Shown here one piece after another: positions 26,042 through 34,996 of a stretch of 64,000 nucleotides of DNA. Source of the stretch: G963702155 sp963702155 (lineage in GTDB: Bacteria > Pseudomonadota > Alphaproteobacteria > Micavibrionales > Micavibrionaceae); assembly GCA_963702155.1 (NCBI GenBank), contig OY969717.1, positions 186,001-250,000 of the forward strand. The letters are read 5' to 3'. Position 1 is the first letter of the stretch, and the number at the start of each line of letters is the position of its first letter. Below the pieces are notes generated by a model that was given only the letters and a program-made list of their open reading frames with translations, searched no databases and was not told the origin of the DNA. The translations under genes were made by a program, and so were the position numbers.

Positions 26042-26773
26042 TTAATGAATAGAAATCTTCCGCGTCCAAAATCCATGCGCGGTAATCGCGGCAATACATA
26101 AAACAAACAACTCAGACCCGTCTTCAATAAGTGTCATAACCGTTTGCGAAACATCGCCATGACGATGTAAATATCCATGTATAGCATCTACAAATACACC
26201 AAAGAAGATAAGCGCGCCAAGATAAATACTAAATACGATATATGTTCCAAGACTTTCGCGCGTCTTTAAAATCTGCCATAATCCGCAAAACCATCCTAAT
26301 ATTATAAAAACGCCAAAAGACCCAAACGCGAGCGGATCGCGATACGAAATGGATAAACCGGCACGTTCTTGTAAATAAGCACCAAATCTCTCATGCAACT
26401 GAAAGCTATCATCTAATAAGATAAATAAAAATATGAAGGCCCATGCATACCATGCCTTTTGGTCTGTTTTATAAGCATAAACGGCAAACACAATTACACA
26501 AAAAAACTCTAATATATATCCAAAAAACTCTGGATAACTGCGGTCTACGAACGACCATTGCAACTTACCGAAAAAATAACTGTCAACCAAAACGTATTTT
26601 TCTGCATATGCGTATAGAACATAGCATAGGCAAACCGTCACAAATGCACTAAATACGAAAATGGCAAACGCAATATGGCGGTTGTGCTTTATAAAAAAGT
26701 TTTTAATCAAATTTTGAAAAAGATAGGTTAAAACAGAGACTATAGATAAAGTGTTAGATTTTTTAATACCCAT
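26042..26773 (-). CDS. Polytopic membrane protein with conserved-looking acidic/His motifs
   Basis: A 243-residue protein with about seven predicted membrane helices. Between helices it has LLDDSFQLHERFG, FVDAIHGYLH and LIEDGSELF. This pattern of Asp, His and Glu at membrane boundaries is reminiscent of metal-dependent integral membrane hydrolases, but I cannot name the family. It is convergent with the small + strand membrane gene (17 nt between stops) and AT-rich. A GTG at the start of a slightly shorter form is not excluded. Confidence 0.65.
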   Translation of the reverse strand: MGIKKSNTLSIVSVLTYLFQNLIKNFFIKHNRHIAFAIFVFSAFVTVCLCYVLYAYAEKYVLVDSYFFGKLQWSFVDRSYPEFFGYILEFFCVIVFAVYAYKTDQKAWYAWAFIFLFILLDDSFQLHERFGAYLQERAGLSISYRDPLAFGSFGVFIILGWFCGLWQILKTRESLGTYIVFSIYLGALIFFGVFVDAIHGYLHRHGDVSQTVMTLIEDGSELFVLCIAAITAHGFWTRKISIH

Positions 26774-26953
26774 GTGACACCAGAGAACCCCACATGCATT
26801 TTAATATTATAAACATGCAGGCTATTTTAAAGTTAAAAATGTAATCGTTCTCTCGTGGAGGAGGTAAAGTATAATATACATAAAAATATATCAAGCCTTA
26901 ATTTGATACAGTATACTTTTTTATTAAAGAAAAAATGTAATATTTATATGGAG

Positions 26954-28255
26954 CTAAACTTTCAGAACCCCAAAAATCTCATCCGTAATCCTTGGCTCTA
27001 CCCGCTGCATATCAGCCAAATCTAGTGCATGCAGTTTTTGACCCTGATCTTCTGCCATTTTCACAATCGCCCCCGTCACATGATGCGCATCGCGGAATGG
27101 CAAACCCAAATTCATAACCAGCCAATCGGCAAGCGCCGTTGCGGTTGTATATCCATCTTCTGCCGCCGCGCGCATACGGGGCAAGTCAAATGCCGCCGTT
27201 TCCAACATGCCCGCCATTGCCTGTAAACAAAGCGATAGCGTGTCAAAACTATCAAAAACCGGTTCTTTATCCTCTTGTAAATCCTTATTATACGCCAGTG
27301 GTAAACCCTTCAAAACCATCATCATTTGCACTAAATTACCGGTCAATCGCCCTGTCTTCCCGCGTACTAATTCGGCCGCATCCGGATTTTTTTTCTGCGG
27401 CATGATAGAGCTTCCCGTAGACCATTGATCGCTAAGTTTTATAAATCCGAATTGGGGCGTAGCCCAAAATATAATCTCCTCCGCCAACCGGGACAAATGC
27501 AAACCCGTCTGCGCGCAAGAAAATAAAAATTCATTTGCAAAATCCCGCGCTGATACGCCGTCCAATGTTGACGCTGTAGGCCTATCAAACCCTAGTTTCT
27601 CCGCTGTAAAGTTCCGGTCAATTGGGTAGGGTGTCCCCGCCAGAGCGGCCGATCCAAGCGGACATTCATTTAAACGCGCTCTACAGTTCTTTATACGCCC
27701 CGCATCACGGCTAAGCATTTCATCATATGCGCGCAAATGTACAGATAAGGTAATCGGTTGCGCCGCCTGTAAATGCGTAAATCCAGGCATTATACTGCCC
27801 GAGTGTTCCGTTATTAGTGTCTGCAAAACCCCGCGCAGCGCATCAATAAGTTCAACCAAGTTATCACACGCGCCGCGCACCCACATACGAAAATCGGTAG
27901 CAACCTGATCATTACGCGACCGCGCCGTGTGCAGCTTTCCCGCAACATCACCAACCAAATCTTTAAGCCGCGCCTCTACATTCATATGTATATCTTCTAA
28001 GGATCGCTTAAATTCAAAATCCCCGCGTTCAATCTCGCCTGAGATCTGTTCCAGCCCATCGATAAGCGTTTGCGCTTCATCCGTCGATATGATCTCTTGC
28101 CGCCCCAGCATCTCCGCATGCGCCTTCGAACCCTCAATGTCCTGCCGCCACATCCGCCGATCAATATCTATTGACGCATTAATCTGCTCCATAATATCGG
28201 TTGGCTTATCCGTAAACCGCCCGCCCCACATTGTATTTTTCGTATCTTTGCTCAT
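26954..28255 (-). CDS. argH: Argininosuccinate lyase
   Basis: ArgH splits argininosuccinate into arginine and fumarate, the last step of the pathway. The 433-residue product begins at ATG 28255 (AAAGG upstream) with MSKDTKNTMWGGRF, has HTARSRNDQVATD, the fumarase/aspartase-superfamily signature GSSIMPQKKNPD and TGFTHLQ-type residues (PGFTHLQAAQPI). All expected active-site stretches are intact. It is last of the dispersed arg genes on the minus strand, separated from argG by two + strand AT-rich unknown genes. Confidence 0.96.
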   Translation of the reverse strand: MSKDTKNTMWGGRFTDKPTDIMEQINASIDIDRRMWRQDIEGSKAHAEMLGRQEIISTDEAQTLIDGLEQISGEIERGDFEFKRSLEDIHMNVEARLKDLVGDVAGKLHTARSRNDQVATDFRMWVRGACDNLVELIDALRGVLQTLITEHSGSIMPGFTHLQAAQPITLSVHLRAYDEMLSRDAGRIKNCRARLNECPLGSAALAGTPYPIDRNFTAEKLGFDRPTASTLDGVSARDFANEFLFSCAQTGLHLSRLAEEIIFWATPQFGFIKLSDQWSTGSSIMPQKKNPDAAELVRGKTGRLTGNLVQMMMVLKGLPLAYNKDLQEDKEPVFDSFDTLSLCLQAMAGMLETAAFDLPRMRAAAEDGYTTATALADWLVMNLGLPFRDAHHVTGAIVKMAEDQGQKLHALDLADMQRVEPRITDEIFGVLKV

Positions 28256-28409
28256 ACCTTTGCTTTTAAACAACAATCTGCATAAAAACCAGCATTATTG
28301 ATTTTATATAATCAAGAAAAAATGTTGATATAGGTATGTTTTATGTTAAAATATATGTTTTAAGCATAAGGTTATTAAATGGATACATCAAAAAATAAAA
28401 AATATTTTT

Positions 28410-28889
28410 TTGGACAACTCAAGTCGTTCAAATCACGACCCCAATGAAAATTATAATCAACTAAATCTAGTCGATGGACAGGCATTGTGCGGTATATTTA
28501 TGGATGTTAAATATCCAAAACCTCCGGTCTTATTTCACTCTGCGGTAGAACCATTCTATATAAAACTGAGAATAGAAAATGCAAATACATCAAAAGATGT
28601 GTGGTTTTTAAGTCTGGGCCAGGGCTTTGTAAAGGGCGGTCCTGTCGATAAATCTGTGGCAGTTTTAAAAAGGGGTAGCGTAATAGAGGCCAATGTAACA
28701 ATAAGTGAAGACAAAAATTACAAAAATGCTTTTTATCTTAAAGATGTGAAATGTACTGGAGAAGATAAAACGGTTTCCAAGCTTTTCGGTCAAATAAAGG
28801 GTATCGAACAAATAAAAGAAACGCCTTTTTTACAGCGAGCATATAAAAACATAAATACAGACATAGAAATTGATAAGCTCGAGTATTAA
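28410..28889 (+). CDS. Hypothetical protein with probable 5' frameshift
   Basis: An open frame of 159 residues from TTG at 28410, with no ribosome binding site there. A better start, ATG at 28379 with AAGG about 12 nt upstream, encodes MDTSKNKKYFF and then stops at 28445 because of a run of seven T at 28405-28411. Removing one T joins it to the long frame. So the gene is either disrupted, read by slippage, or carries a sequencing indel. The body (residues 20-115) is beta-rich with regular hydrophobic spacing; the end is basic and helical. Family unknown. AT-rich, sitting between argH and argG with the next + gene. Confidence 0.55.
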   Translation: MDNSSRSNHDPNENYNQLNLVDGQALCGIFMDVKYPKPPVLFHSAVEPFYIKLRIENANTSKDVWFLSLGQGFVKGGPVDKSVAVLKRGSVIEANVTISEDKNYKNAFYLKDVKCTGEDKTVSKLFGQIKGIEQIKETPFLQRAYKNINTDIEIDKLEY

Positions 28890-28974
28890 AACTCTCTAGT
28901 ATTGCGGATATTTTATGAAAACATTGATTTAGGCATTACTTATATACTATAAGATAGGTAAAAGGCACTATTCA

Positions 28975-29862
28975 ATGACATTTTCGTACAAATTAAAAGA
29001 CTATACGTATAGCACTATTACAGAGTTGCGTGATTGCTTTAGAAATAAGGAAAAATCACTTTTCAAAGATTTCGATCATAGCTTCTTTGTAGCAAAATAT
29101 AGAGGAGCATTAAACTATAATACTATGGGTATTAGTGGTGTTTTACTTTCACAAAAGGCCGAGAAAGTAGTATATGAAAGTAACATAGTACCTGAAATAT
29201 TAGATATTGAACATTTTCAAAACATAATGAAATCTCTGATATTTAAACGCGCTGAACCTGGATTGTTAAGAATAAAAACCCAAGATGATAAACAAGACAA
29301 GAGCGTTTTGTTCGCTTCTTTAAACTCGTTTCTTTTACTTGTAAAAACAAATAAAAATGATTTTAAAATTAATGAGGGTGCTTTAAACATCGCTGATTTT
29401 CTTATTGACTATGATAATTTACTTATCAATGAATTCGGAGAGATACCGCAAAATTCGCCGTTAAAAGGTGAATACAAAAAACATACAAAATTAAAAGTAA
29501 ATTCTTCGCTCAGAGGGTCTATTGATGGGCGATTACCCAAAAACTTTACTTTAAGCAATAAAGATATAGAAAAAATATCAACCCTTTTCAGGGAAGCATG
29601 CAAAGAAGAGAAAGTTGAAAACATTTCCGGAAAAAACATTTCTGCTTTTACAATAGAACACGCTGAAATAATCAAAAAACAAAATCACAGTTTTTTCAAC
29701 AGCGTGAAAACCTTAAAACTCGAAAGCAATAACGATAAAGAAACCTTTGAAATGGCCATAAAAATACTTCATCAGTCAAGAAAAAGACCCTTCAATAAAG
29801 TAATAATAGAGAATAAGAATGAAGCAGTTTTTTTCGTTGCAGAAAACGATATGAGTTTATAA
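28975..29862 (+). CDS. Hypothetical protein, possible relative of the 909-aa multi-module protein
   Basis: A 295-residue AT-rich, Lys/Asn/Phe-rich protein without membrane segments. By eye it contains Phd/YefM-like elements: about 74-125 (LDIEHF, then a hairpin ending VLFASLNSFL) and about 240-290 (ETFEMAIKIL, then KVIIENKNEAVFFVAEND). The second element aligns with a module of the 909-residue protein at 39.7-42.4 kb (EIRNMTGNEF, then IVLVNREKPFAYVTP). The match is remote and is my reading, not a search result. It lies 85 nt after the frameshifted gene, same strand, and converges on argG. Confidence 0.6.
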   Translation: MTFSYKLKDYTYSTITELRDCFRNKEKSLFKDFDHSFFVAKYRGALNYNTMGISGVLLSQKAEKVVYESNIVPEILDIEHFQNIMKSLIFKRAEPGLLRIKTQDDKQDKSVLFASLNSFLLLVKTNKNDFKINEGALNIADFLIDYDNLLINEFGEIPQNSPLKGEYKKHTKLKVNSSLRGSIDGRLPKNFTLSNKDIEKISTLFREACKEEKVENISGKNISAFTIEHAEIIKKQNHSFFNSVKTLKLESNNDKETFEMAIKILHQSRKRPFNKVIIENKNEAVFFVAENDMSL

Positions 29863-29901
29863 GCAAAAGAAATATCAAATCATAGGGACGCCGAAATATT
29901 C

Positions 29902-31146
29902 CTAAGTTTCGCGCAATCTTTTCGCCTCTTTCGTAATAACCTTATGCGCTTTCAGGCGAATAGCGTTGATCTTGATAAACCCTTCCGCGTCCTTCTGATC
30001 GTATCCGCCTTCAATATCCATCGAACTTTGATCTGGATCATAAAGCGCAACGGGAGAAGTCCGCGCAATGGGGTAGGCAACCCCTTTGAATAGCTTCACC
30101 CGCACCGTACCATCAATAAGCTCTTGCGCCTTATCCATCGCCGCCATCAAAAACTCCATCTCCGGTGAAAACCAAAACCCGTTATAAATCAGCTCGGCCA
30201 CTTTAGTCGAAAGAGAATCTCTAAGGCGCATAACCTCACGATCCATGGTCAGCCCCTCCAGATCACGATGGGCATTGTGTAAAATTGCCCCGCCCGGCGT
30301 CTCGTAAACCCCGCGGGATTTAATGCCGACAAACCGGTTTTCAACCATATCCAAACGTCCGATCCCGTGTTTTGTGCCTAATGCATTAAGGTATTCAAAC
30401 AGCGGAAGAGGGGAGTCGTATTTTGTCTCGTCATTCTCGTTTTTCACATGCACCGGAATTCCATCTTTGAACGTCAACGCAATAATATCCGCCACATCCG
30501 GCGCATCTTCTTGAGAAGCCGTTCGGGAATAAACGTCCTCATCCGCCGCCGCATTCGGGTCTTCCAAAATGCCCGCTTCATGAGAGATATGCAGCAAATT
30601 ATCATCTTCGGAGTACGGCTTCTTACGCGTCGCCGTAACGGGAATATCATGCGCATCCGCATAATCCAGCATATCTTGACGCCCCTTAAATTGATCAAGG
30701 AATTTGTCCATTTTCCAAGGCGCAAGAACCTTAATATCGGGCTTGAGTGCATAGTAAGACAATTCAAAACGAACCTGATCGTTTCCTTTTCCTGTGGCGC
30801 CGTGAGACACATATTCCGCGCCTTCTTTTTCCGCAATTTCAATCTGCCGCTTGGAAATAATAGGCCGCGCCACAGATGTCCCAAGCAAATATCGCCCTTC
30901 ATAAACCGCCTGCGATTTAAACGCGGGGAAAATATAATCGGTAACAAATTCTTCCTTCAGATCTTCAACATAAACCTTTGATGCACCAAGATTTTCCGCC
31001 TTCACCTTCGCCGCTTCAAAATCCTCGACCTGCCCGACATCCGCGATATAGGCAATTACCTCGTACCCTTCCTCAACAAACCATTTCAGAATGATAGAGG
31101 TATCAAGCCCCCCCGAATACGCCAGTACAATTTTCTCTTTTTTCAT
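29902..31146 (-). CDS. argG: Argininosuccinate synthase
   Basis: ArgG joins citrulline and aspartate using ATP. The 414-residue product from ATG 31146 begins MKKEKIVLAYSGGLDTSII, where SGGLDTS is the pyrophosphatase P-loop, followed by ATGKGNDQVRFE and the EDNLLHISHE region. A preceding ATG at 31164 lies inside the end of the upstream 183-residue gene; the chosen start is four bases after that gene's stop, so translation is probably coupled. Normal length and intact motifs. Confidence 0.96.
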   Translation of the reverse strand: MKKEKIVLAYSGGLDTSIILKWFVEEGYEVIAYIADVGQVEDFEAAKVKAENLGASKVYVEDLKEEFVTDYIFPAFKSQAVYEGRYLLGTSVARPIISKRQIEIAEKEGAEYVSHGATGKGNDQVRFELSYYALKPDIKVLAPWKMDKFLDQFKGRQDMLDYADAHDIPVTATRKKPYSEDDNLLHISHEAGILEDPNAAADEDVYSRTASQEDAPDVADIIALTFKDGIPVHVKNENDETKYDSPLPLFEYLNALGTKHGIGRLDMVENRFVGIKSRGVYETPGGAILHNAHRDLEGLTMDREVMRLRDSLSTKVAELIYNGFWFSPEMEFLMAAMDKAQELIDGTVRVKLFKGVAYPIARTSPVALYDPDQSSMDIEGGYDQKDAEGFIKINAIRLKAHKVITKEAKRLRET

Positions 31147-31150
31147 GTTT

Positions 31151-31702
31151 TTATCTTTCTTCATATTTTTTAATAGCTATCAAATTTAATAGTTCGGAAT
31201 AATCTTCGTTGTTTTTATTTTTTTTGATGCTCATTATTTTAGAATAGGTTTTATTAACTTTATGAACACCGGACATTTCAATTAGTAAATCTATAGTGTC
31301 CATATATTTATTCGATATATTTATGTATGCCGTTTTATTATTATTGATAGATATTTGGCTGCTCTCATGATTTGAAAAAAAATTAACACATTCCATAGCT
31401 AATCTGTAATTAATATAAATTCTTTTAGCCTCGCAGTGTTGTGCTAATTTTTTTAGGTTTTCTGTAAAATCTTTCGAAGTCTGTGAGTTTCTACTATTTT
31501 GCATTTTTAAAAAAGAAAGATAAGCATTGTTGAAATAATAAGCCAGTTTTTCATAGGCTTCTAGCCTTCTTTCAAATATAATTTCACTATACTTTTCTAC
31601 TCGATTTATTCTTCTAAAACTTTCAGATATCAGAATTACAATAGTAGAGCCTATTAAAGAACCCAATAAGGCAGAACTTAAAACAGAATTAAAAAATTCC
31701 AT
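31151..31702 (-). CDS. Single-TM hypothetical protein wedged in the argG operon
   Basis: A 183-residue protein with one N-terminal membrane helix (about 8-26) and a Lys/Asn/Ser-rich helical cytoplasmic part. Its ATG shares its A with the TAA stop of the upstream cystathionine gamma-synthase-family gene (TAATG), and argG starts four bases after its own stop, so it is embedded in an operon. Its composition is far more AT-rich than either neighbour, which suggests late insertion of a gene that kept tight spacing. No known domain recognised. Confidence 0.65.
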   Translation of the reverse strand: MEFFNSVLSSALLGSLIGSTIVILISESFRRINRVEKYSEIIFERRLEAYEKLAYYFNNAYLSFLKMQNSRNSQTSKDFTENLKKLAQHCEAKRIYINYRLAMECVNFFSNHESSQISINNNKTAYINISNKYMDTIDLLIEMSGVHKVNKTYSKIMSIKKNKNNEDYSELLNLIAIKKYEER

Positions 31703-33015
31703 TATTTGTAAGCCGCCGTCGTCTTCCCAAACGCCACGCCAAACGCATGATCCAGATCGGCAATCAAATCATCCGGGTGCTCTAAGCCAACCGACAGCCT
31801 TACAAGACCATCCGTCACGCCCGCCGCATCGCGCAAATCCTTCGGCACGCCCGAATGCGTGGTGGAGGAGGGGTGGCAAATAAGCGATTCTGACCCGCCC
31901 AAACTGACCGCCGATTTAAAAATCGATAACGCATTGATAAATTTAAACATCGCCGCCTTATCCGCATCCAAGACAAAGGCAAATGTTGATCCCGGGCCCG
32001 TGCATTGCCGCTGATAAACGGCTTGATAATTTGGATCTTCAATAAAATCAGAATGCAAAAGTTTGGCCTTCATATAAGGGTTTTCATTAATCCACCCCGC
32101 CACTTTTTTACCAGTATCCGCCGCCCGTTCCATACGGATTGAAACCGTCTCCAAACTGCGCGAAATCATCCAGCTTGAATGCGGATCAAGGTTCAAACCC
32201 ATGGTAGAGCGTAACGCACGCACCGGCTTAAGAACGGCCTTCGACCCGCACGCCGCGCCGGCGACCAGATCACTATGACCGCCAATATATTTTGTTAGTG
32301 AATAAATCCCGATATCAAGGCCGTTCGGCACAACTTTTTGGAATACCGGCCCAATCAGCGTATTATCACACACCGTGATCGGGCGATGCCCCGTTTCTTT
32401 CTCAATCGTATCAACCGCACGGAGCAACGCCTCAAAATCGACCAGCGAATTTGTCGGGTTTGCGGGCGTTTCAATAAAAACCATCGCAACGCGGCCTTTT
32501 TTCGCGCCGCGCCGCATAGCATCAATCATAGACTCTTCGCTGAGCCCGTCATTGAAATCAGTGCTCTTGATCCCGAATTCCGGTAAGAATTTCCGGATTA
32601 GCGTTTCCGTCCCGCCATAAAGGGGCGCGCTTTGCACCACTACATCGCCAGGGCGTAAATATGCCATTAAAACGGTACTGATCGCGCCCATCCCGCTAGA
32701 GAATACAAGGCTGGATTCCGCCTCTTCCCAGATGGCCAAACGGTCTTCAATAATCTCGACATTCGGGTGATTAAACCGGCTATAGACAAGGCCGCCCACA
32801 CTATCATCATCGGAATCCTTACGCCCGCCTACAATATTAAAAAAATCCTCGCCATGCTCCGCAGACCGGAACGCAAATGTAGACGTCAGAAAAACCGGCG
32901 GCTTGACCGACCCTTCGGAAAGCTGCGGGTCATACCCGTAACTCATCATCAAAGTTTCGGGCTTCAAATCATGCCCACCAATCGCTTTTTTCTTATATGG
33001 TTTCTTATCGGTCAT
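31702..33015 (-). CDS. Cystathionine gamma-synthase family PLP enzyme
   Basis: A 437-residue Cys/Met-metabolism PLP enzyme (fold type I). The PLP lysine lies in SLTKYIGGHSD; other landmarks are YSRFNHPN, SSGMGAIS, ETPANPTNS, the Asp in VCDNT, and LGGSESLICHPSSTTHS near the C-terminus. Start at ATG 33015 (AGGATAA upstream). The family covers cystathionine gamma-synthase, gamma-lyase, O-acetylhomoserine sulfhydrylase and methionine gamma-lyase, which motifs alone do not separate. It is first of a coupled three-gene unit with the 183-residue membrane protein and argG. Confidence 0.9.
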   Translation of the reverse strand: MTDKKPYKKKAIGGHDLKPETLMMSYGYDPQLSEGSVKPPVFLTSTFAFRSAEHGEDFFNIVGGRKDSDDDSVGGLVYSRFNHPNVEIIEDRLAIWEEAESSLVFSSGMGAISTVLMAYLRPGDVVVQSAPLYGGTETLIRKFLPEFGIKSTDFNDGLSEESMIDAMRRGAKKGRVAMVFIETPANPTNSLVDFEALLRAVDTIEKETGHRPITVCDNTLIGPVFQKVVPNGLDIGIYSLTKYIGGHSDLVAGAACGSKAVLKPVRALRSTMGLNLDPHSSWMISRSLETVSIRMERAADTGKKVAGWINENPYMKAKLLHSDFIEDPNYQAVYQRQCTGPGSTFAFVLDADKAAMFKFINALSIFKSAVSLGGSESLICHPSSTTHSGVPKDLRDAAGVTDGLVRLSVGLEHPDDLIADLDHAFGVAFGKTTAAYK

Positions 33016-33157
33016 TATTTTATCCTGAATATTTTTATAAACTCTTTTTAAGTGATCATACATACGATTGCAATGTGGAGCATGATCTTCACCAAATTTA
33101 AAGACAATCTACATATGATAGAGCGTATAACATATAACCAGTAAGAGGTTTGAAATC

Positions 33158-33664
33158 ATGCTCGCAGAAAATTCTCCCATGCCATCGGCAACTGTATCAT
33201 ACATGGAAGATGAAGAAATCAAACAAACCGATATACAAAATTTGTTATCTAATGGCACCTATATATTAGTAGGCGTTCCCGGCGTTTTTACACCTGTTTG
33301 CACTGATATGCATCTACCAACTTTAATCAAGGCGTCTGAAAAAATAAAAAAGCAAGGTGTTAAGGAAATCTATTGTATTTCCGATGATAATCCATGGGCG
33401 ATTGAGCAGTGGAAAAAGATGATAAAAAATCATAAGCACATAAAATTCTTATCTGATGGCAACCGCGACCTTCTTGATTTGATAAATCTCCGTTCAAACG
33501 AAGACTTTATTTTCATAAAAGGAAAATACGCTCGATTTTTCGCAGTAATAAAAGATAACATTGTAAAACATATAACGGTTGAAGACACTGTTTTAGATAC
33601 TGAAATGACGAACGGGCAACGCATTCAGGATAAAGTGTCTGAATATATGGCCTGCGTAATTTAA
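33158..33664 (+). CDS. Peroxiredoxin of the Prx5 type
   Basis: A 168-residue thiol peroxidase of the redoxin fold. The peroxidatic site VPGVFTPVCTDMH has Cys48 with the usual Pro and Thr; the conserved Arg region near the fourth strand is less clear. Further cysteines near residues 73 (IYCISDDNPW) and 166 (EYMACVI) are candidates for resolving thiols. It is on the + strand in the midst of minus-strand arg genes, with its stop overlapping the argF stop by four bases. The Prx5-like N-terminus is shorter than in Prx1. Confidence 0.9.
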   Translation: MLAENSPMPSATVSYMEDEEIKQTDIQNLLSNGTYILVGVPGVFTPVCTDMHLPTLIKASEKIKKQGVKEIYCISDDNPWAIEQWKKMIKNHKHIKFLSDGNRDLLDLINLRSNEDFIFIKGKYARFFAVIKDNIVKHITVEDTVLDTEMTNGQRIQDKVSEYMACVI

Positions 33665-34566
33665 AAATCAAATCGTTCCTGCACATCCACGCCGGCATCT
33701 TCAAAACACCACGCCAAAATCGCTTTTTGCGCATGCAAACGGTTTTCCGCTTCATCATAAATTACGCACGCCTCCGATTTCAAAACGGCATCCGAAACTT
33801 CTTCACCCTGATGAACGGGCATACAATGCATGAATATGGCGTGATCTTTTGCTTTTACCATTAATTCGCTGTTTACTTGATAGGGATGAAAACGCTCAAT
33901 CGCCTTGCCTTCTTGCCCCATTGATACCCAAGTATCCGTCACTAAAACATCGGCATCCCGCGCCGCTGCAACGGCATCTGCGGTAAAGCTAACACGCTCC
34001 CCGCCATCGTCAACCAAATCCTCCGGTACCGCACACACCAGATCAAATCCGAAAATGGACGCGGCCTGCTCAAACGTACGGGAGACATTGTTTACATCAC
34101 CAAACCACGCAACTTTCTTACCCGTAATATCACCAAGCTTTTCCTCAATCGTCAGCAAATCTGCCATAATCTGGCAGGGATGCGATTGATTGGTCATGCC
34201 GTTAATCACCGGAATGCTCGTAAACTTTGAAAGCTCCTCCATCGCCGTATGATCACTCATCCGGATCATAATGCCGTCCACATAACGCGACAGCACATTG
34301 CCCGTATCCTCAATACTTTCTGCGCCTGTGATCTGCATATTTTGCATATCCATCACAATCGTATGCCCGCCAAGCTGTTTCATAGCCACTTCAAAGCTCA
34401 TCCGTGTTCGGGTGGAGCGTTTATCAAACATCATTGCAAGGCTAAGCCCTTTAAAAAGCTGCGGCGGCTCAAACTTTTGTTTTTTAAGCGCATGCGCGTT
34501 TTTAAGGATACCTTTAAGCGTCTCCGCCCCGATATCCGGCAAATTGATAAAATGTTTGATGGTCAT
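33661..34566 (-). CDS. argF: Ornithine carbamoyltransferase
   Basis: ArgF makes citrulline from ornithine and carbamoyl phosphate. The 301-residue product has the carbamoyl-phosphate loop STRTRMSFE, the NQSHPCQ motif, the DTWVSMGQE loop that binds ornithine, and HCMPVHQGEEV containing the catalytic Cys (Met replaces the usual Leu). The SMG loop argues for ornithine rather than acetylornithine as substrate. It lies downstream of the GIY-YIG gene, and a short repeat unit occupies the 42-nt spacer. Confidence 0.95.
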   Translation of the reverse strand: MTIKHFINLPDIGAETLKGILKNAHALKKQKFEPPQLFKGLSLAMMFDKRSTRTRMSFEVAMKQLGGHTIVMDMQNMQITGAESIEDTGNVLSRYVDGIMIRMSDHTAMEELSKFTSIPVINGMTNQSHPCQIMADLLTIEEKLGDITGKKVAWFGDVNNVSRTFEQAASIFGFDLVCAVPEDLVDDGGERVSFTADAVAAARDADVLVTDTWVSMGQEGKAIERFHPYQVNSELMVKAKDHAIFMHCMPVHQGEEVSDAVLKSEACVIYDEAENRLHAQKAILAWCFEDAGVDVQERFDF

Positions 34567-34584
34567 AGGTTTAAGTCTCTTTCT

Positions 34585-34610
34585 GTCATTCTGAGCGTAG
34601 CGAAGAATTT
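34585..34610 (+). repeat. Single arm of the dispersed TCAT-CTGAG repeat
   Basis: GTCATTCTGAGCGTAGCGAAGAATTT. Same family as the units at 34915, 34997, 37517 and 38299. Its far end overlaps the stop codon of the GIY-YIG gene by two bases; it lies upstream of argF. Confidence 0.8.
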
Positions 34611-34899
34611 ATTTTATAATATCTTCATATAAATCTCGATAACTAGGGTTCGTCGTTTCAATCAATGCATTTTTTCTTTTTCTAACCCAACCTTTAAGTT
34701 GCTTTTCTCTTTGGATAGCATATTGAGGATCATCATAAACTTCAAAATATACCAACTTTTTCGTTTTATATTTCTTTGTAAATCCATCAATAATTTCATG
34801 CTTATGTTCGTATACTCTTCGAACCAGATCATTGGTGACACCAATATACAACGCTGTGTTCTTTTGGGTTGTAACCATATAGATAAAATATTGTTTCAT
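34609..34899 (-). CDS. GIY-YIG (URI) domain small endonuclease-like protein
   Basis: A 96-residue protein from the ATG of MKQYFIYMV; an upstream extension runs through the palindromic repeat and is unlikely to be coding. It consists of one GIY-YIG nuclease domain of the UvrC-intron type (COG2827-like): FIYMV for the GIY strand, ALYIGVTNDLVRRVYEHK with the YIG strand and catalytic Arg, KLVYFEV, and the Glu-bearing helix AIQREKQLKGW. Catalytic residues look intact. It is bracketed by repeat units: one overlaps its stop codon and a 73-nt palindrome starts 15 nt upstream of its start. This suggests it travels with, or acts on, the repeats. Confidence 0.9.
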   Translation of the reverse strand: MKQYFIYMVTTQKNTALYIGVTNDLVRRVYEHKHEIIDGFTKKYKTKKLVYFEVYDDPQYAIQREKQLKGWVRKRKNALIETTNPSYRDLYEDIIK

Positions 34900-34914
34900 T
34901 ATGAAAGTTAATGT

Positions 34915-34987
34915 GTCGTAATCCTGAGGCAAAGCCGAAGGATCTATTATCAAAAAAATTAGATCTTTCGCTTGCGCTCAAGATGAC
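34915..34987. repeat. Palindromic repeat unit upstream of the GIY-YIG gene
   Basis: Two inverted arms about 30 nt long: left arm containing AATCCTGAGGCAAAGCCGAA, right arm containing TTCGCTTGCGCTCAAGATGA, separated by a short AT-rich spacer. The structure matches the unit at 38299-38366. It would form a long imperfect hairpin. Confidence 0.8.
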
Positions 34988-34996
34988 TGTTTAATA

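Noticed and set aside
26858..26866. GGAGGAGG-like sequence on the + strand
   Set aside because: Looks like a strong ribosome binding site but no start codon with an open frame follows at the right distance.
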